Assembly (NCBI GenBank): GCA_021741075.1
Contig: JAIOYO010000006.1
Location: forward strand, 1-64,000
Direction of reading: 5' to 3'
Source of the DNA: Flavobacteriales bacterium
GTDB lineage: Bacteria > Bacteroidota > Bacteroidia > UBA10329
DNA length: 64,000 nucleotides
Shown: in pieces, positions 1 through 9,300 of the stretch
Layout: the number at the start of each line of letters is the position of its first letter
Numbering within the stretch: position 1 is the first letter of the stretch
The notes under the pieces: generated by a model
Told to the model about the DNA's origin: nothing
Databases searched by the model: none
The model's input: only the letters and a program-made list of their open reading frames with translations
Program-made: the position numbers and the translations under genes

Positions 1-891
1 GTTACTGGCAACGGAGAAGAGTACCGAATTGGACTGGATGAATTTAGAAGCCAAGCGGTAAAGCTCCTGTTAGAAATTAAGAACTCGTCTTCTACGACTT
101 TCGAGGTTCCAAATACAGCTGCATTCTTAAAATCTTTTGGATGCACTTCGATAAAAGCAAGTTCTACTTCAAAAAGCGATATACGAATTGTCATCCATGA
201 TGTGCGCACATCAAGTAGCCCCGAACTTGGTTTTAGTATCAAATCACAGTTAGGTGGCGCCTCTACTTTATTAAATGCTGGTAAGACCACGAACTTCATT
301 TATGAAGTGCACGGCAAAGGGTTAACGGACGTGGAGGTCGAAAAAATTAATGCGATTGATACGCGGAGCAAAATCATTGATCGTATTAATGCCATTAAAA
401 ATGTTGGTAATACGCTGAGCTTCGTAAAGACAGAAAATGCAACGTTCGGAAACAACCTCGTGTTGATTGATAGCAAGCTTCCAGAGATTGTAGCCGATAT
501 TGTATTGCGGTATTATTCTGCTAAGACATCGAAGATGGCTGACCTGCTTAACGAAACGACTACGGAGAATCCTCTTGGGTTTGACATTTCGTCTGCACAG
601 CCTTACTACTCTTATAAGGTCAAACGGTTCTTGACTGATATTGCGCTTGGAATGATGCCTTCAAAGGTCTGGACAGGAGAACTAAGTGCGACTGGAGGTT
701 ATTTGGTTGTGAAGGAAGATGGAGACGTACTTTGCTATCATATTTACAACCGCAATGCTTTCGAAGACTACCTCTTGAACAATACGAAATTGGAAACCGC
801 AAGCAGTTCTAGGCATGGGTTTGGCACTTTGGTTAAGGAGGAAGGAAGGCAGGTGTTCAAGTTGAATTTGCAGATTAGGTTTATTAAATGA
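1..891 (+). CDS. HpaII-family type II restriction endonuclease, 5'-truncated by window edge
   Basis: Frame +1 is open from base 1 (VTGNGEEYRIGLDEFRSQAVKLLLEIKNSSS...DIRIVIHDVRTSSSPELGFSIKSQLGGASTLLNAGKTTNFIYEV) to the stop at 889-891. The FSIKSQLGGASTLLNAGKTTNF block resembles the HpaII restriction enzyme family. The ORF-track start at 202 is probably internal. Confidence 0.7.
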   Translation, partial: VTGNGEEYRIGLDEFRSQAVKLLLEIKNSSSTTFEVPNTAAFLKSFGCTSIKASSTSKSDIRIVIHDVRTSSSPELGFSIKSQLGGASTLLNAGKTTNFIYEVHGKGLTDVEVEKINAIDTRSKIIDRINAIKNVGNTLSFVKTENATFGNNLVLIDSKLPEIVADIVLRYYSAKTSKMADLLNETTTENPLGFDISSAQPYYSYKVKRFLTDIALGMMPSKVWTGELSATGGYLVVKEDGDVLCYHIYNRNAFEDYLLNNTKLETASSSRHGFGTLVKEEGRQVFKLNLQIRFIK

Positions 892-926
892 ACTCAATCG
901 GCTAGTACGTATTCGAAATCTAGAAA

Positions 927-2942
927 ATGAATCAATCAGAAAAGACAACCACGTTCGAACTACAGATTCTTGGTAGAACACTTGAGCATTTGGGTAGTCA
1001 GATGTACAAAAGAAGAAATGCAGCAATCGCTGAACTGGTTGCCAATTCATGGGATGCTGGTGCTCATAAGGTTTACATTACCGTGCCAATAGAATCCGAA
1101 TACAATAAGACTACTGATTCTATCGTAATTGAAGATGACGGGTCAGGCATGGATCGTAATGCCATACAAGACGCATATTTGGTTATAGGAAGAAATCAAA
1201 GAGAAGAAAACGCTGGTGTCGCTCATAATCGTCTAGTAATGGGGCGCAAAGGAATCGGAAAGCTTGCTGGATTCGGAATGGCAAAAAAGATGCATGTAGC
1301 TACTTGGCTCGAAGGAACTGCGCACAACTTTGTGCTAAACTCCGAAATTCTGAAGAGTTCCGATAATTCAGTGAAAAAAGCCGAAATAGTTGCTTCCGTC
1401 ACATCAACACCAGGCGATGTCAAAAATGCGAATGGGACCCGAATTACGTTAAGTGAACTAAAGCATAATAACCCAATAGACATTGAGCAAATGCATCAAT
1501 CATTGGCTAGGCGTTTTAGTAGAACCGTTAAGGGTGAAATGGAGATTTTCATTAATGAAGAACCTTTACGGGCCTTTAAGTTTGACCTCGACTACAGCAA
1601 ACCCGCAGACCTTAATGATTATTTCGAAGAAATGCTAACCGATGGCAACAAAGTTGAAGTGCGGTATGCATTCTCTAAGAAGCCAATTGGAAGCACCGAA
1701 CAACGCGGGTTTACTATATACGTACGGGGTAAGACTGCTCAAGCACCGAATTTCTTTTTTGATGTTGAGGGAAAAGTTAGCGGACAGCATGCTACCAAGT
1801 ATTTGACCGGTGAAATTATTGCGGACTATCTCGATGATGGAATAGATGGAGAATCTGATATTGTTTCTACTGATAGACAGGAAATAGACTGGGAAAATGA
1901 AACAGTCACCCCCTTAAAAGAATGGGGTGGTGCATTCATAAAAAAACTATTCAAAGAGTGGTTGGAACACAGGGGAGGGGGATTTGAAGAGAATCTGCTC
2001 GAAACATATCCTGATCTCAATAAGAGAATTACAGTTCTAGATGGAGACAAAGTAACAGGGAGAAAGATTCGAAATTTAATTAAAGTGCTTGGACAAGCAG
2101 AGTCGGACCCAGAACGAACGTATGATCTTGCAGACGGCTTAATCAAGGCTTATGAGTACCGGAACTTTTATGATGTAGTTAGTAAAATCGAAGAGTTCGA
2201 AAACAATCCTGATGGCTTGTCCTTGATGCTTGAGTATCTTTCACAGTGGAAAGTTTTGGAGTCACGAGCCATTCTGGAAATAGTTAAGGGTAGACTTCAG
2301 ATTATTCAAAAGTTTCATACGATGAGCGTGAACGATTTTTCTGAAACCGCAAACCCCAAAGGAACAAGTAACATGCATGATTTACTTGCATCATATCCGT
2401 GGATTCTCAACCCAGATTGGCAGGTTTTAAGAGAAGAAACCGCCATCACAACTCAATTGAAGGATTGGAATGTGGAAGACATTGAGGAGCCTACTAATAG
2501 AGAGAGATACGATTTCTTGGGCCTTTCGGATGAAAGGAGACTCGTGGTGATAGAAATCAAGCGCGCAGGGCATCCATTGGAATTGGAAGAGTTGCAACGT
2601 CTGGAGCGCTACAAGGAGAGACTTGGAAAAGGAAGTGAGAAAGAAATTGGTATGGTCCTGATTTACGGAGGAACTCAGAACATGTCTCCAACCACGTGGG
2701 GGAAATGGACCGAGCGCGATGACTTACAAATTCTCAAATGGGGGGAGGTGTACGAGAAATCCAAACGACACTACCAACATTATCAAGCTATCCTTGAAGG
2801 AAAAATAGACGACCCATCGTTTGCCGCGAAACAGCAAGAAATATTCAAAACAAGAGATGTTGTGGCAACTGGCGAAGTGTATCGTACTACTGAGGAGCGA
2901 AAGGATGGTCTAGGCCCGCAGGACGTGGACTACCAATCTTAA
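927..2942 (+). CDS. GHKL/HSP90-type ATPase (MORC/MutL-like, R-M associated) with C-terminal PD-(D/E)XK-like domain
   Basis: N-box ELVANSWDAGA, DDGSGM and GRKGIGKLAGFG ATP-lid motifs. C-terminal RYDFLGLSDERRLVVIEIKRAG fits a D..ExK nuclease core. Starts 36 bp after the upstream endonuclease stop, same strand. Confidence 0.8.
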   Translation: MNQSEKTTTFELQILGRTLEHLGSQMYKRRNAAIAELVANSWDAGAHKVYITVPIESEYNKTTDSIVIEDDGSGMDRNAIQDAYLVIGRNQREENAGVAHNRLVMGRKGIGKLAGFGMAKKMHVATWLEGTAHNFVLNSEILKSSDNSVKKAEIVASVTSTPGDVKNANGTRITLSELKHNNPIDIEQMHQSLARRFSRTVKGEMEIFINEEPLRAFKFDLDYSKPADLNDYFEEMLTDGNKVEVRYAFSKKPIGSTEQRGFTIYVRGKTAQAPNFFFDVEGKVSGQHATKYLTGEIIADYLDDGIDGESDIVSTDRQEIDWENETVTPLKEWGGAFIKKLFKEWLEHRGGGFEENLLETYPDLNKRITVLDGDKVTGRKIRNLIKVLGQAESDPERTYDLADGLIKAYEYRNFYDVVSKIEEFENNPDGLSLMLEYLSQWKVLESRAILEIVKGRLQIIQKFHTMSVNDFSETANPKGTSNMHDLLASYPWILNPDWQVLREETAITTQLKDWNVEDIEEPTNRERYDFLGLSDERRLVVIEIKRAGHPLELEELQRLERYKERLGKGSEKEIGMVLIYGGTQNMSPTTWGKWTERDDLQILKWGEVYEKSKRHYQHYQAILEGKIDDPSFAAKQQEIFKTRDVVATGEVYRTTEERKDGLGPQDVDYQS

Positions 2943-3045
2943 TTAGGTCACAAGCTGCTGGAAAGTAGTCAGTTAACCTTAGGGAGTTGATGTCTGCCAA
3001 ACAACCTAATTAAACAACCGACTCTGCCCTCCTTTGTCTGTTGGA

Positions 3046-3710
3046 AGGTATCGAGGCGCATCAGCCTGAGGCAGCCCCTCTCGTTCTCGATATGGCCTAA
3101 AGAAGGCCTACTCGAACTGACCCCCACGCCCTTTGATTTGAGATAAGACCCTGAAACAAGCCCAGGTAGACAGCGGGGAGGTGAGACTCTTCCGTTGCTA
3201 GGGTGACAAAAGCAGGTAGAGACGCTGCATCCGCCTGAGGCAGCCCCTCACGTTCTTGATATGGCCTAAAGAAGGCCTACTCGAACTGACCCCCACGCCC
3301 TTTGATTTGAGGTAAGACCCTGAAACAAGCTCAGGGTGACAGCGGGGAGTTGAGACCCTTCCGTTGCTAGGGTGACAAAAGCAGGTAGAGACGCTGCATC
3401 CGCCTGAGGCAGCCCCTCACGTTCTTGATCCTAAAGAAGGCCTACTCGAACGGACCCCCACGCCCTTTGATTTGAGATAAGACCCTGAAACAAGTTCAGG
3501 GTGACAGCGGGGAGGTGAGACCCTTCCGTTGTCAGGGTGACAAAAGCAGGTAGAGACGCTGCATCCGCCTGAGGCAGCCCCCTCACGTTCTCGATATGGC
3601 CTAAAGAAGGCCTACTCGAACGGACCCCCACGCCCTTTGATTTGAGAAAAGACCCTGAAACAAGTTCAGGGTGACAGCGGGGAGTTGAGACCCTTCCGCT
3701 GTCAGGGAAA
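3046..3710. repeat. Tandem repeat, unit about 169 bp, about 4 copies
   Basis: The landmark gcctgaggcagcccc recurs at 3064, 3233, 3402 and 3567 (spacing 169, 169, 165). Each unit contains gaccctgaaacaag(t/c)(t/c)caggg(t)gacagcgggga, whose ccctga..tcaggg core can form a hairpin. Confidence 0.9.
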
Positions 3711-3875
3711 CAGAGAGGAGACTCTTTCTTCCCTTCGGCTTCGCTCAGGGTAAACTCACTCAGCGCAGGCTCTTCGTAAGGGTGACAAGTTTCTTGGGTT
3801 GGTTGTGTAACGAATCCTCCAACCCGACCGCTTTGCGGATTGGCCCACCTCCTTTATAAGGAGGATGGAGATTGT

Positions 3876-4041
3876 GTGTGGTTCCTCCATGTGTTGGCTC
3901 TGCTCTGTTGGATTCGTGAGATGAACACACCCCTAACCTCCCGAAAAAACGGGACGGGCTCTCTCGAGAGGGGAAACAGATGTTTTCGTTCCTCCATGTG
4001 TTGGTTCTGCTCGGTTGGTTTTGTTCCTCGTAATGACGATG
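3876..4041. repeat. Dispersed intergenic repeat, copy A
   Basis: cctccatgtgttggctctgct...ttcgtgagatgaacacacccctaacc...ctctcgagaggggaaacagatgttttcgttcctccatgtgttgg. Shares long near-identical stretches with 5285-5427. Confidence 0.8.
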
Positions 4042-4272
4042 GTTGAGGTAATGGAGACGCAAGCAGTGCGTTTGTACGGTTTTGGGAAATGGTGCATGTG
4101 GCAATGTCGGGCGTGCCGCGGCACGCCCCTACGGGGTGAAAAAATTTGTTAAAAGAGTTGTTGGTCGCATAATAAGAGACACGGAGGTGGCGTTTAAGGG
4201 GTGCAGTCTGCAAGAAAAAAACGGGTTGGGTGGCCTTGGACTGTGACCAGTTGACCCTCAAAACTAAACGTC

Positions 4273-5220
4273 ATGAACGATAGACAGGAAAATAAGATGT
4301 CGATGTATCTGGCAGTACAGAAAGTATGTGAATTGTATCAAGTTGATTGGGCAGGCAATGTAGCCTTTGCCAACGCTGCAGTGCGCTTGAAAGACAAGCT
4401 GTTGCTGATACGGGATATTGTGGAGGTACAGGAAACGCCCATAACGGGTGTTCGGAAAAACAAGGAGCTTGCCCGTGAGGCGATGCGGGATGTAGCGCTT
4501 CTGGTGAGCGGTGCGGTTACGGCTTATGCGACTTCTATTAATGATCAGCGGCTGAAAGATGCGGTGCATTTTACGAGCACTGACTTGATGCGGGTGCGCG
4601 ACACATTGGCTAGTGAACGGGCTCGTGTGATTCATGATCAGGCGCAGGCGGTGATTACCAATTTGGCTGATTTTGGTGTAACGGGTTCTACGCTAGCTGA
4701 ACTCATTGCTCGGATTGAGGAATTTGAGGGCTTGTTAGTGGCTCCGCGTGTTGCAATCGTAGATAAGAAAGGGGCAACGGGTTCTTTGAAGATGATTATG
4801 TCTGAAACGGATGCGCTATTGAAGGATGAGATGGACACGTTGATGCCTGCGTTTAAAACATCGGCTCCGGCTTTCTACGATGCGTATTTTAATGCGCGCT
4901 TGATTGTTGACACAGGTAGCACCAAGCCTTCGGTATTGATTTTTGTTGCAGTGAGTGATGCACAAAGTGGTATGCCGCTGGTGGATGTAAATGTATTGGC
5001 TTCGGTAGAGGGGTCATTGAATAAGACTTTCGCAGGCACTGCGCAGCCAGACGGAAGAATACGAGTTGCTCTACCGGGCTCTGCCATTGGCGATTTGGCT
5101 AACGTTTATCTGACTGCAAGTAAGGTGGGTTATGAGCAGGCACTGAAAACGGTGGCTGTGTTGCCTCGCACTGAGTATAACGTGGAGATGGCGTTGATGC
5201 CGACTCCAGTGGAGGCATAG
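4273..5220 (+). CDS. Hypothetical protein with C-terminal carboxypeptidase-regulatory/Ig-like domain
   Basis: 315-aa ORF. Helical N-terminus; C-terminus SVLIFVAVSDAQSGMPLVDVNVLASVEGSLNKTFAGTAQPDGRIRVALPG resembles a regulatory-like beta fold. Confidence 0.65.
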   Translation: MNDRQENKMSMYLAVQKVCELYQVDWAGNVAFANAAVRLKDKLLLIRDIVEVQETPITGVRKNKELAREAMRDVALLVSGAVTAYATSINDQRLKDAVHFTSTDLMRVRDTLASERARVIHDQAQAVITNLADFGVTGSTLAELIARIEEFEGLLVAPRVAIVDKKGATGSLKMIMSETDALLKDEMDTLMPAFKTSAPAFYDAYFNARLIVDTGSTKPSVLIFVAVSDAQSGMPLVDVNVLASVEGSLNKTFAGTAQPDGRIRVALPGSAIGDLANVYLTASKVGYEQALKTVAVLPRTEYNVEMALMPTPVEA

Positions 5221-5284
5221 TAGCTGGTGCTGTTGTGAAAAGAGAAGGGCCCTTTTTGTTTTTAGATGGTGGTGGTTTTGAAAA

Positions 5285-5427
5285 GACACACCCCTAACCC
5301 CTCTCGAGAGGGGAAACAGATGTTTTTCGTTCTTCCATGTGTTGGCTCTACTCGGTTGTCTTCGTGAGATGAACACACCCCTAACCTACTTCGACTGCGC
5401 TCAGCACAGGCTCTCGAGAGGGGAAGT
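5285..5427. repeat. Dispersed intergenic repeat, copy B
   Basis: acacacccctaacccctctcgagaggggaaacagatgtttttcgttcttccatgtgttggctctactcggttgtcttcgtgagatgaacacacccctaacc...ctctcgagagggga. Homologous to copy A. Confidence 0.8.
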
Positions 5428-5439
5428 TTGAGATAGGAG

Positions 5440-6387
5440 TTATTCTCCGTCTCCCGCAGGAGCAGCCTCTGGGCTTTCAGTAGCTACCTTTTTCCAAGGC
5501 CTAAACCGAACGCCTATCATCAATTCGTGCGTTCCGTTAGAGTAGTTCTTGAGGTTAGAAGTGGCCATGTCGTAGCTGTAAGCAAACACGAAGTAGTCCT
5601 TGTAAGCCAATCCACCCATGAAAGAAACGGCATCATCGTGTCGGTACGAAGCGCCAATCCAGAATTGGTCTCTCCAATCGAGTTTCAATCCAGCATCAAA
5701 CTGCGGTGGAGCAGGAAACACATACTTCAATAGCACATTTGGTTGAATTCCGAAGTTACCCACATGGAAGGTGTACCCTCCCATGGCCATATAGTGTCGA
5801 GCCAACTTGCTCTCCGGATTGTCTTGATTCTCCAAAAACTTCAAATCATTACCAATAAGCTGAGGTAGCGAAATACCAAAGTTGAAATTCTTGTGTTTCA
5901 AGTTAAGACCAAACGTGGCATCAGCTGTATAAACTGTCATCACCTGATTTGGGAACACAGGGTCGCCATTTTCATAGAGCGTCACCTTGGTTCCATCGAT
6001 ACGGTACTGCAACAGGCCGAAGCTTAATCCCATTCCCAACTTCAACGACTTAGAAAGCTTGAGGTGATAGGCATACGATAGGTAGAAGCCCACGCGGCTT
6101 GTAGGACCAGTAATGTCGGCAAATACCGAACCGCCCATTCCCATGTTCTGCTTCTTAAACGGGCCATGTGCCGAAAGAATAAAAGTCCTTGGCGCATCGG
6201 TAATCCCCACCCATTGCAGTCGGTTGTTCGATTTTATTTCCCAATAATCGTGCTGCCCGGTGGTAGCAGGATTCAGTATATAGTCGTTAAGCATATACTG
6301 ACTGTATTGTGGAATCTGCTGACCAAAGGAGGTCAGCGAGAGTCCAACAAAGAGGGCTGATATGTATAGAATTCTCTTCATGATCAT
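5440..6387 (-). CDS. PorP/SprF family type IX secretion system membrane protein
   Basis: QQIPQYSQYMLNDYILNPATTG...WVGITDAPRTFILSAHGPFKKQNMGMGG...GASYRHDDAVSFMGGLAYKDYFVFAYSYD is the PorP/SprF signature. Overlaps the upstream adhesin stop by 4 bp. Confidence 0.95.
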   Translation of the reverse strand: MIMKRILYISALFVGLSLTSFGQQIPQYSQYMLNDYILNPATTGQHDYWEIKSNNRLQWVGITDAPRTFILSAHGPFKKQNMGMGGSVFADITGPTSRVGFYLSYAYHLKLSKSLKLGMGLSFGLLQYRIDGTKVTLYENGDPVFPNQVMTVYTADATFGLNLKHKNFNFGISLPQLIGNDLKFLENQDNPESKLARHYMAMGGYTFHVGNFGIQPNVLLKYVFPAPPQFDAGLKLDWRDQFWIGASYRHDDAVSFMGGLAYKDYFVFAYSYDMATSNLKNYSNGTHELMIGVRFRPWKKVATESPEAAPAGDGE

Positions 6388-9300
6388 CTAATAATAGTGA
6401 TTGGTCCAGTGAACGGCTCAGCGAAATTGTCGGAGTAGATTACGTAGTAGTACGTTCCAACAGGGAGGTCTTCGCCTTTAAAGCGACCGTCCCACGGTAC
6501 AGGGTAGCCAGGTGCCGACTGGAACAGCATTTGTCCCCAGCGGTTGTAAACTTCAACAATGGCATCTTCAAACAACTGAATGTTGTCGATAATCCAAGAA
6601 TCGTTAATACCATCACCGTTTGGCGAAATTCCATCCGGGAATAAGATTCCTGGAGTAACTTCAACGAGCACAGAATCTGTATTCGTACATCCATTCTGAT
6701 CCGTCACAGTTACGTAGAACATGGTTGTTCCGTCAGGTGTAGCCGTTGGATTGGTGATGCTCGAATTGTCGAGGAATTCCGCAGGCTCCCACGAGTAGGT
6801 CCAACCTGTAACCACACCATTTGCATTCAACCCGATAGAACCGCCAGTAGGAATCAACAAGTCGTTTCCTGCATCAACTGGAGGATTGTTGTATGTGTAA
6901 ATGGTGACAGAATCAACATCGACACAGTTTCCGATAGTTACGGTTAAGTAATACGTAGTTGTGTCAAACGGAGTAGCAATTGGGTCTGCAACAGCAGAAT
7001 CGCTCAAGGTAGCGGCAGGAGACCAGAGGTAGTTTCCGCCTCCAGAACCATCCAACAAAATTGGTGAGCCAATACAAACCGTATCTCCCAATCCTGCTTC
7101 TGCATCAATGCTTACCAACGTTCCAATGCTATAAGAAGCAGTAATAGAACAACCAATAGCATCTGTAATCACAACCGTGTAGGTTCCAAAGAGAACACCT
7201 GTTAGGTCTTGCGTTTGAGCTCCACCAGGAGACCAGTTGTAAGAATAACCAGGAGTTCCACCAACAACCGAAAGGTCAATGGAGCCGTTAGCGATATTGC
7301 TACACGTAGAAGCAACACTTGTTGCATTAGACACAATAGCCGAAGGACCATTAACTGTGGTACTTGCCTGGGCGGTACATCCGTTGGCATCTGTTACTGT
7401 GGCAGTGTATGTTCCAACACAGAGGTTGGTTCCCTGTCCAGAAGGGTCGTTCCACGTAATCACGTAAGGGGCAGTTCCTCCAACTGGTATTGCTGTTCCA
7501 ACACCATCGCAGTCGGTTCCGCAGGTAACACCTGTTGCTGTTGCAGAAAGGGTAAGTGTGGCTGGTTCTGTGATGGTTACTGAGGCCTGCGTAACACAAG
7601 CGGGAGACTGAGAATCAGTTACCGTTACCGTGTAGTTTCCAGGAACGAGTCCAGTTGCAGTTTGTGTGTTTTGGAAGTTTGGATCATTCCAAGAATAGGT
7701 GTATGGTCCAACACCACCATTGGTAAATGCTGTAGCCGTTCCATCACCTGCACCATTACACGACACGTTGGTGAAAATCGGAACAGTAGCACTCAAGGCG
7801 TTGTCTTCGTTGATTGTCGTAGATGCGGTAGTTGTACAACCGATATCATCGGTAATGGTGACTGTCCAAGCTCCAACGCATAGACCTGTAGCGGTGCTAC
7901 CTGTTTGTACCGGTGAAGTGTTCCACGAGTACGTGAACGGAGGAGTACCACCGGCTGCTGTAACCGTAGCTTCTCCGCTGCAATCACCTGAGCAAAGAAC
8001 TTGGGTAACTGAAGTGATGGCTGCTGTTAAGATTGGTGGCTCCGTTAGGTTAACAGTCGTAGTGTCGGCACAACCAGAAGCATCCACAACAATTACTGTG
8101 TATGATCCAGCACAAAGATTGGATATGGTAGGCGTGGTTTCCAATCCTGGCAACCACAGAATGGTATAGTTTGGGGTTCCACCGGTAGGTGTAACCGTTA
8201 ACTCACCATCGCAAACACCACCACATGATGGGTTGATTACGGTAGTCATATCAGCAACAAGAACAGCCGGCTCGATGATGGTAACACTTGTTGAATCTGA
8301 ACAACCATTGGCATCCGTTACAATAACCTGATAAGTTCCTGCACACAATCCTGTGATGAACGGAATTGTTGAGTTGTTTGCATCATCCCACAGATAGGTG
8401 TACGGGCCAGTACCACCTTGAACAAGCACCCCTGCAATTCCATCGCATTGACCACCGCAGGTAATGTTTATACCTGAATCAAGTAAAGCAAGTGCGAGTG
8501 GTTCTGCAATGACTGTTGAGGCGGTAGCAGTACAACCAAGAGAATCGGTTACAACCAATCCATAAATACCAGGGCATAAATCAATCACCGTGTCGTTAAC
8601 AGTCGATGCAGGGTCGTTCCATTGATACGTGTATGGTCCGCTTCCCCCTGTAGCAACGGCAATGGCACTACCATCGCAGTCTCCGAAGCAGCTTACTGCC
8701 GTAGGCGTAATGGCAATGCTGATAGAATCTGGCTCGTTGATGGTTACAGTTGTCGAATCCATACAACCAGCAGCATCGGTAGCTACAACGGTGTAGGTTC
8801 CAGCGCAAAGAGCAACCACGGTGTCGTTTGCCGTAACTGCAGGGTCATTCCACAGATATGTGAAAGCACCCGTTCCACCAGAAGCGACAACCGTTGCTTG
8901 ACCATCGCACACTTCGTAGCACGAAGCATCAACAGTAGTTGTTGCGAATGTGATTGCAGCAGGCTCAGAAATGGTTGCGGTTGCTTGCTGTGTACATCCG
9001 TTTGCGTCCGTTACAGTTACGTTATATGTTCCAGCACATAGGCCTGTTTCTGTGGCAGACGTTCCGCCAGAAGACCAGAGATACGTGTAAGGAAGTGTGC
9101 CTCCCGAAGGAATTACCGTAGCAGTTCCATCGCACGTACCTGAGCACGTTGCAGCTGTTGTCAGAATTTGACTTAGTGAAATCGCATCAGGCTCTCCGAT
9201 TGTTACCTGTGCAACAAAGAGACAGCCATTGTCATCAGTAATGGTTGCATTGTAGATTCCAGCGCAAAGACCGTTTACAGTAGTCGTAGTTGTTGCAGCC

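Noticed and set aside
3046-3710. CRISPR array
   Set aside because: Units are ~169 bp tandem duplications without unique spacers.
3431-4261. ORFs in the repeat island (3431..3631 -, 3760..4104 -, 3840..4046 +, 3854..4261 -, 3933..4124 -)
   Set aside because: Translations such as VTLNLFQGL and SLRGTKPTEQNQHMEERKHLFPLSRE are typical of dispersed non-coding repeats read as protein.
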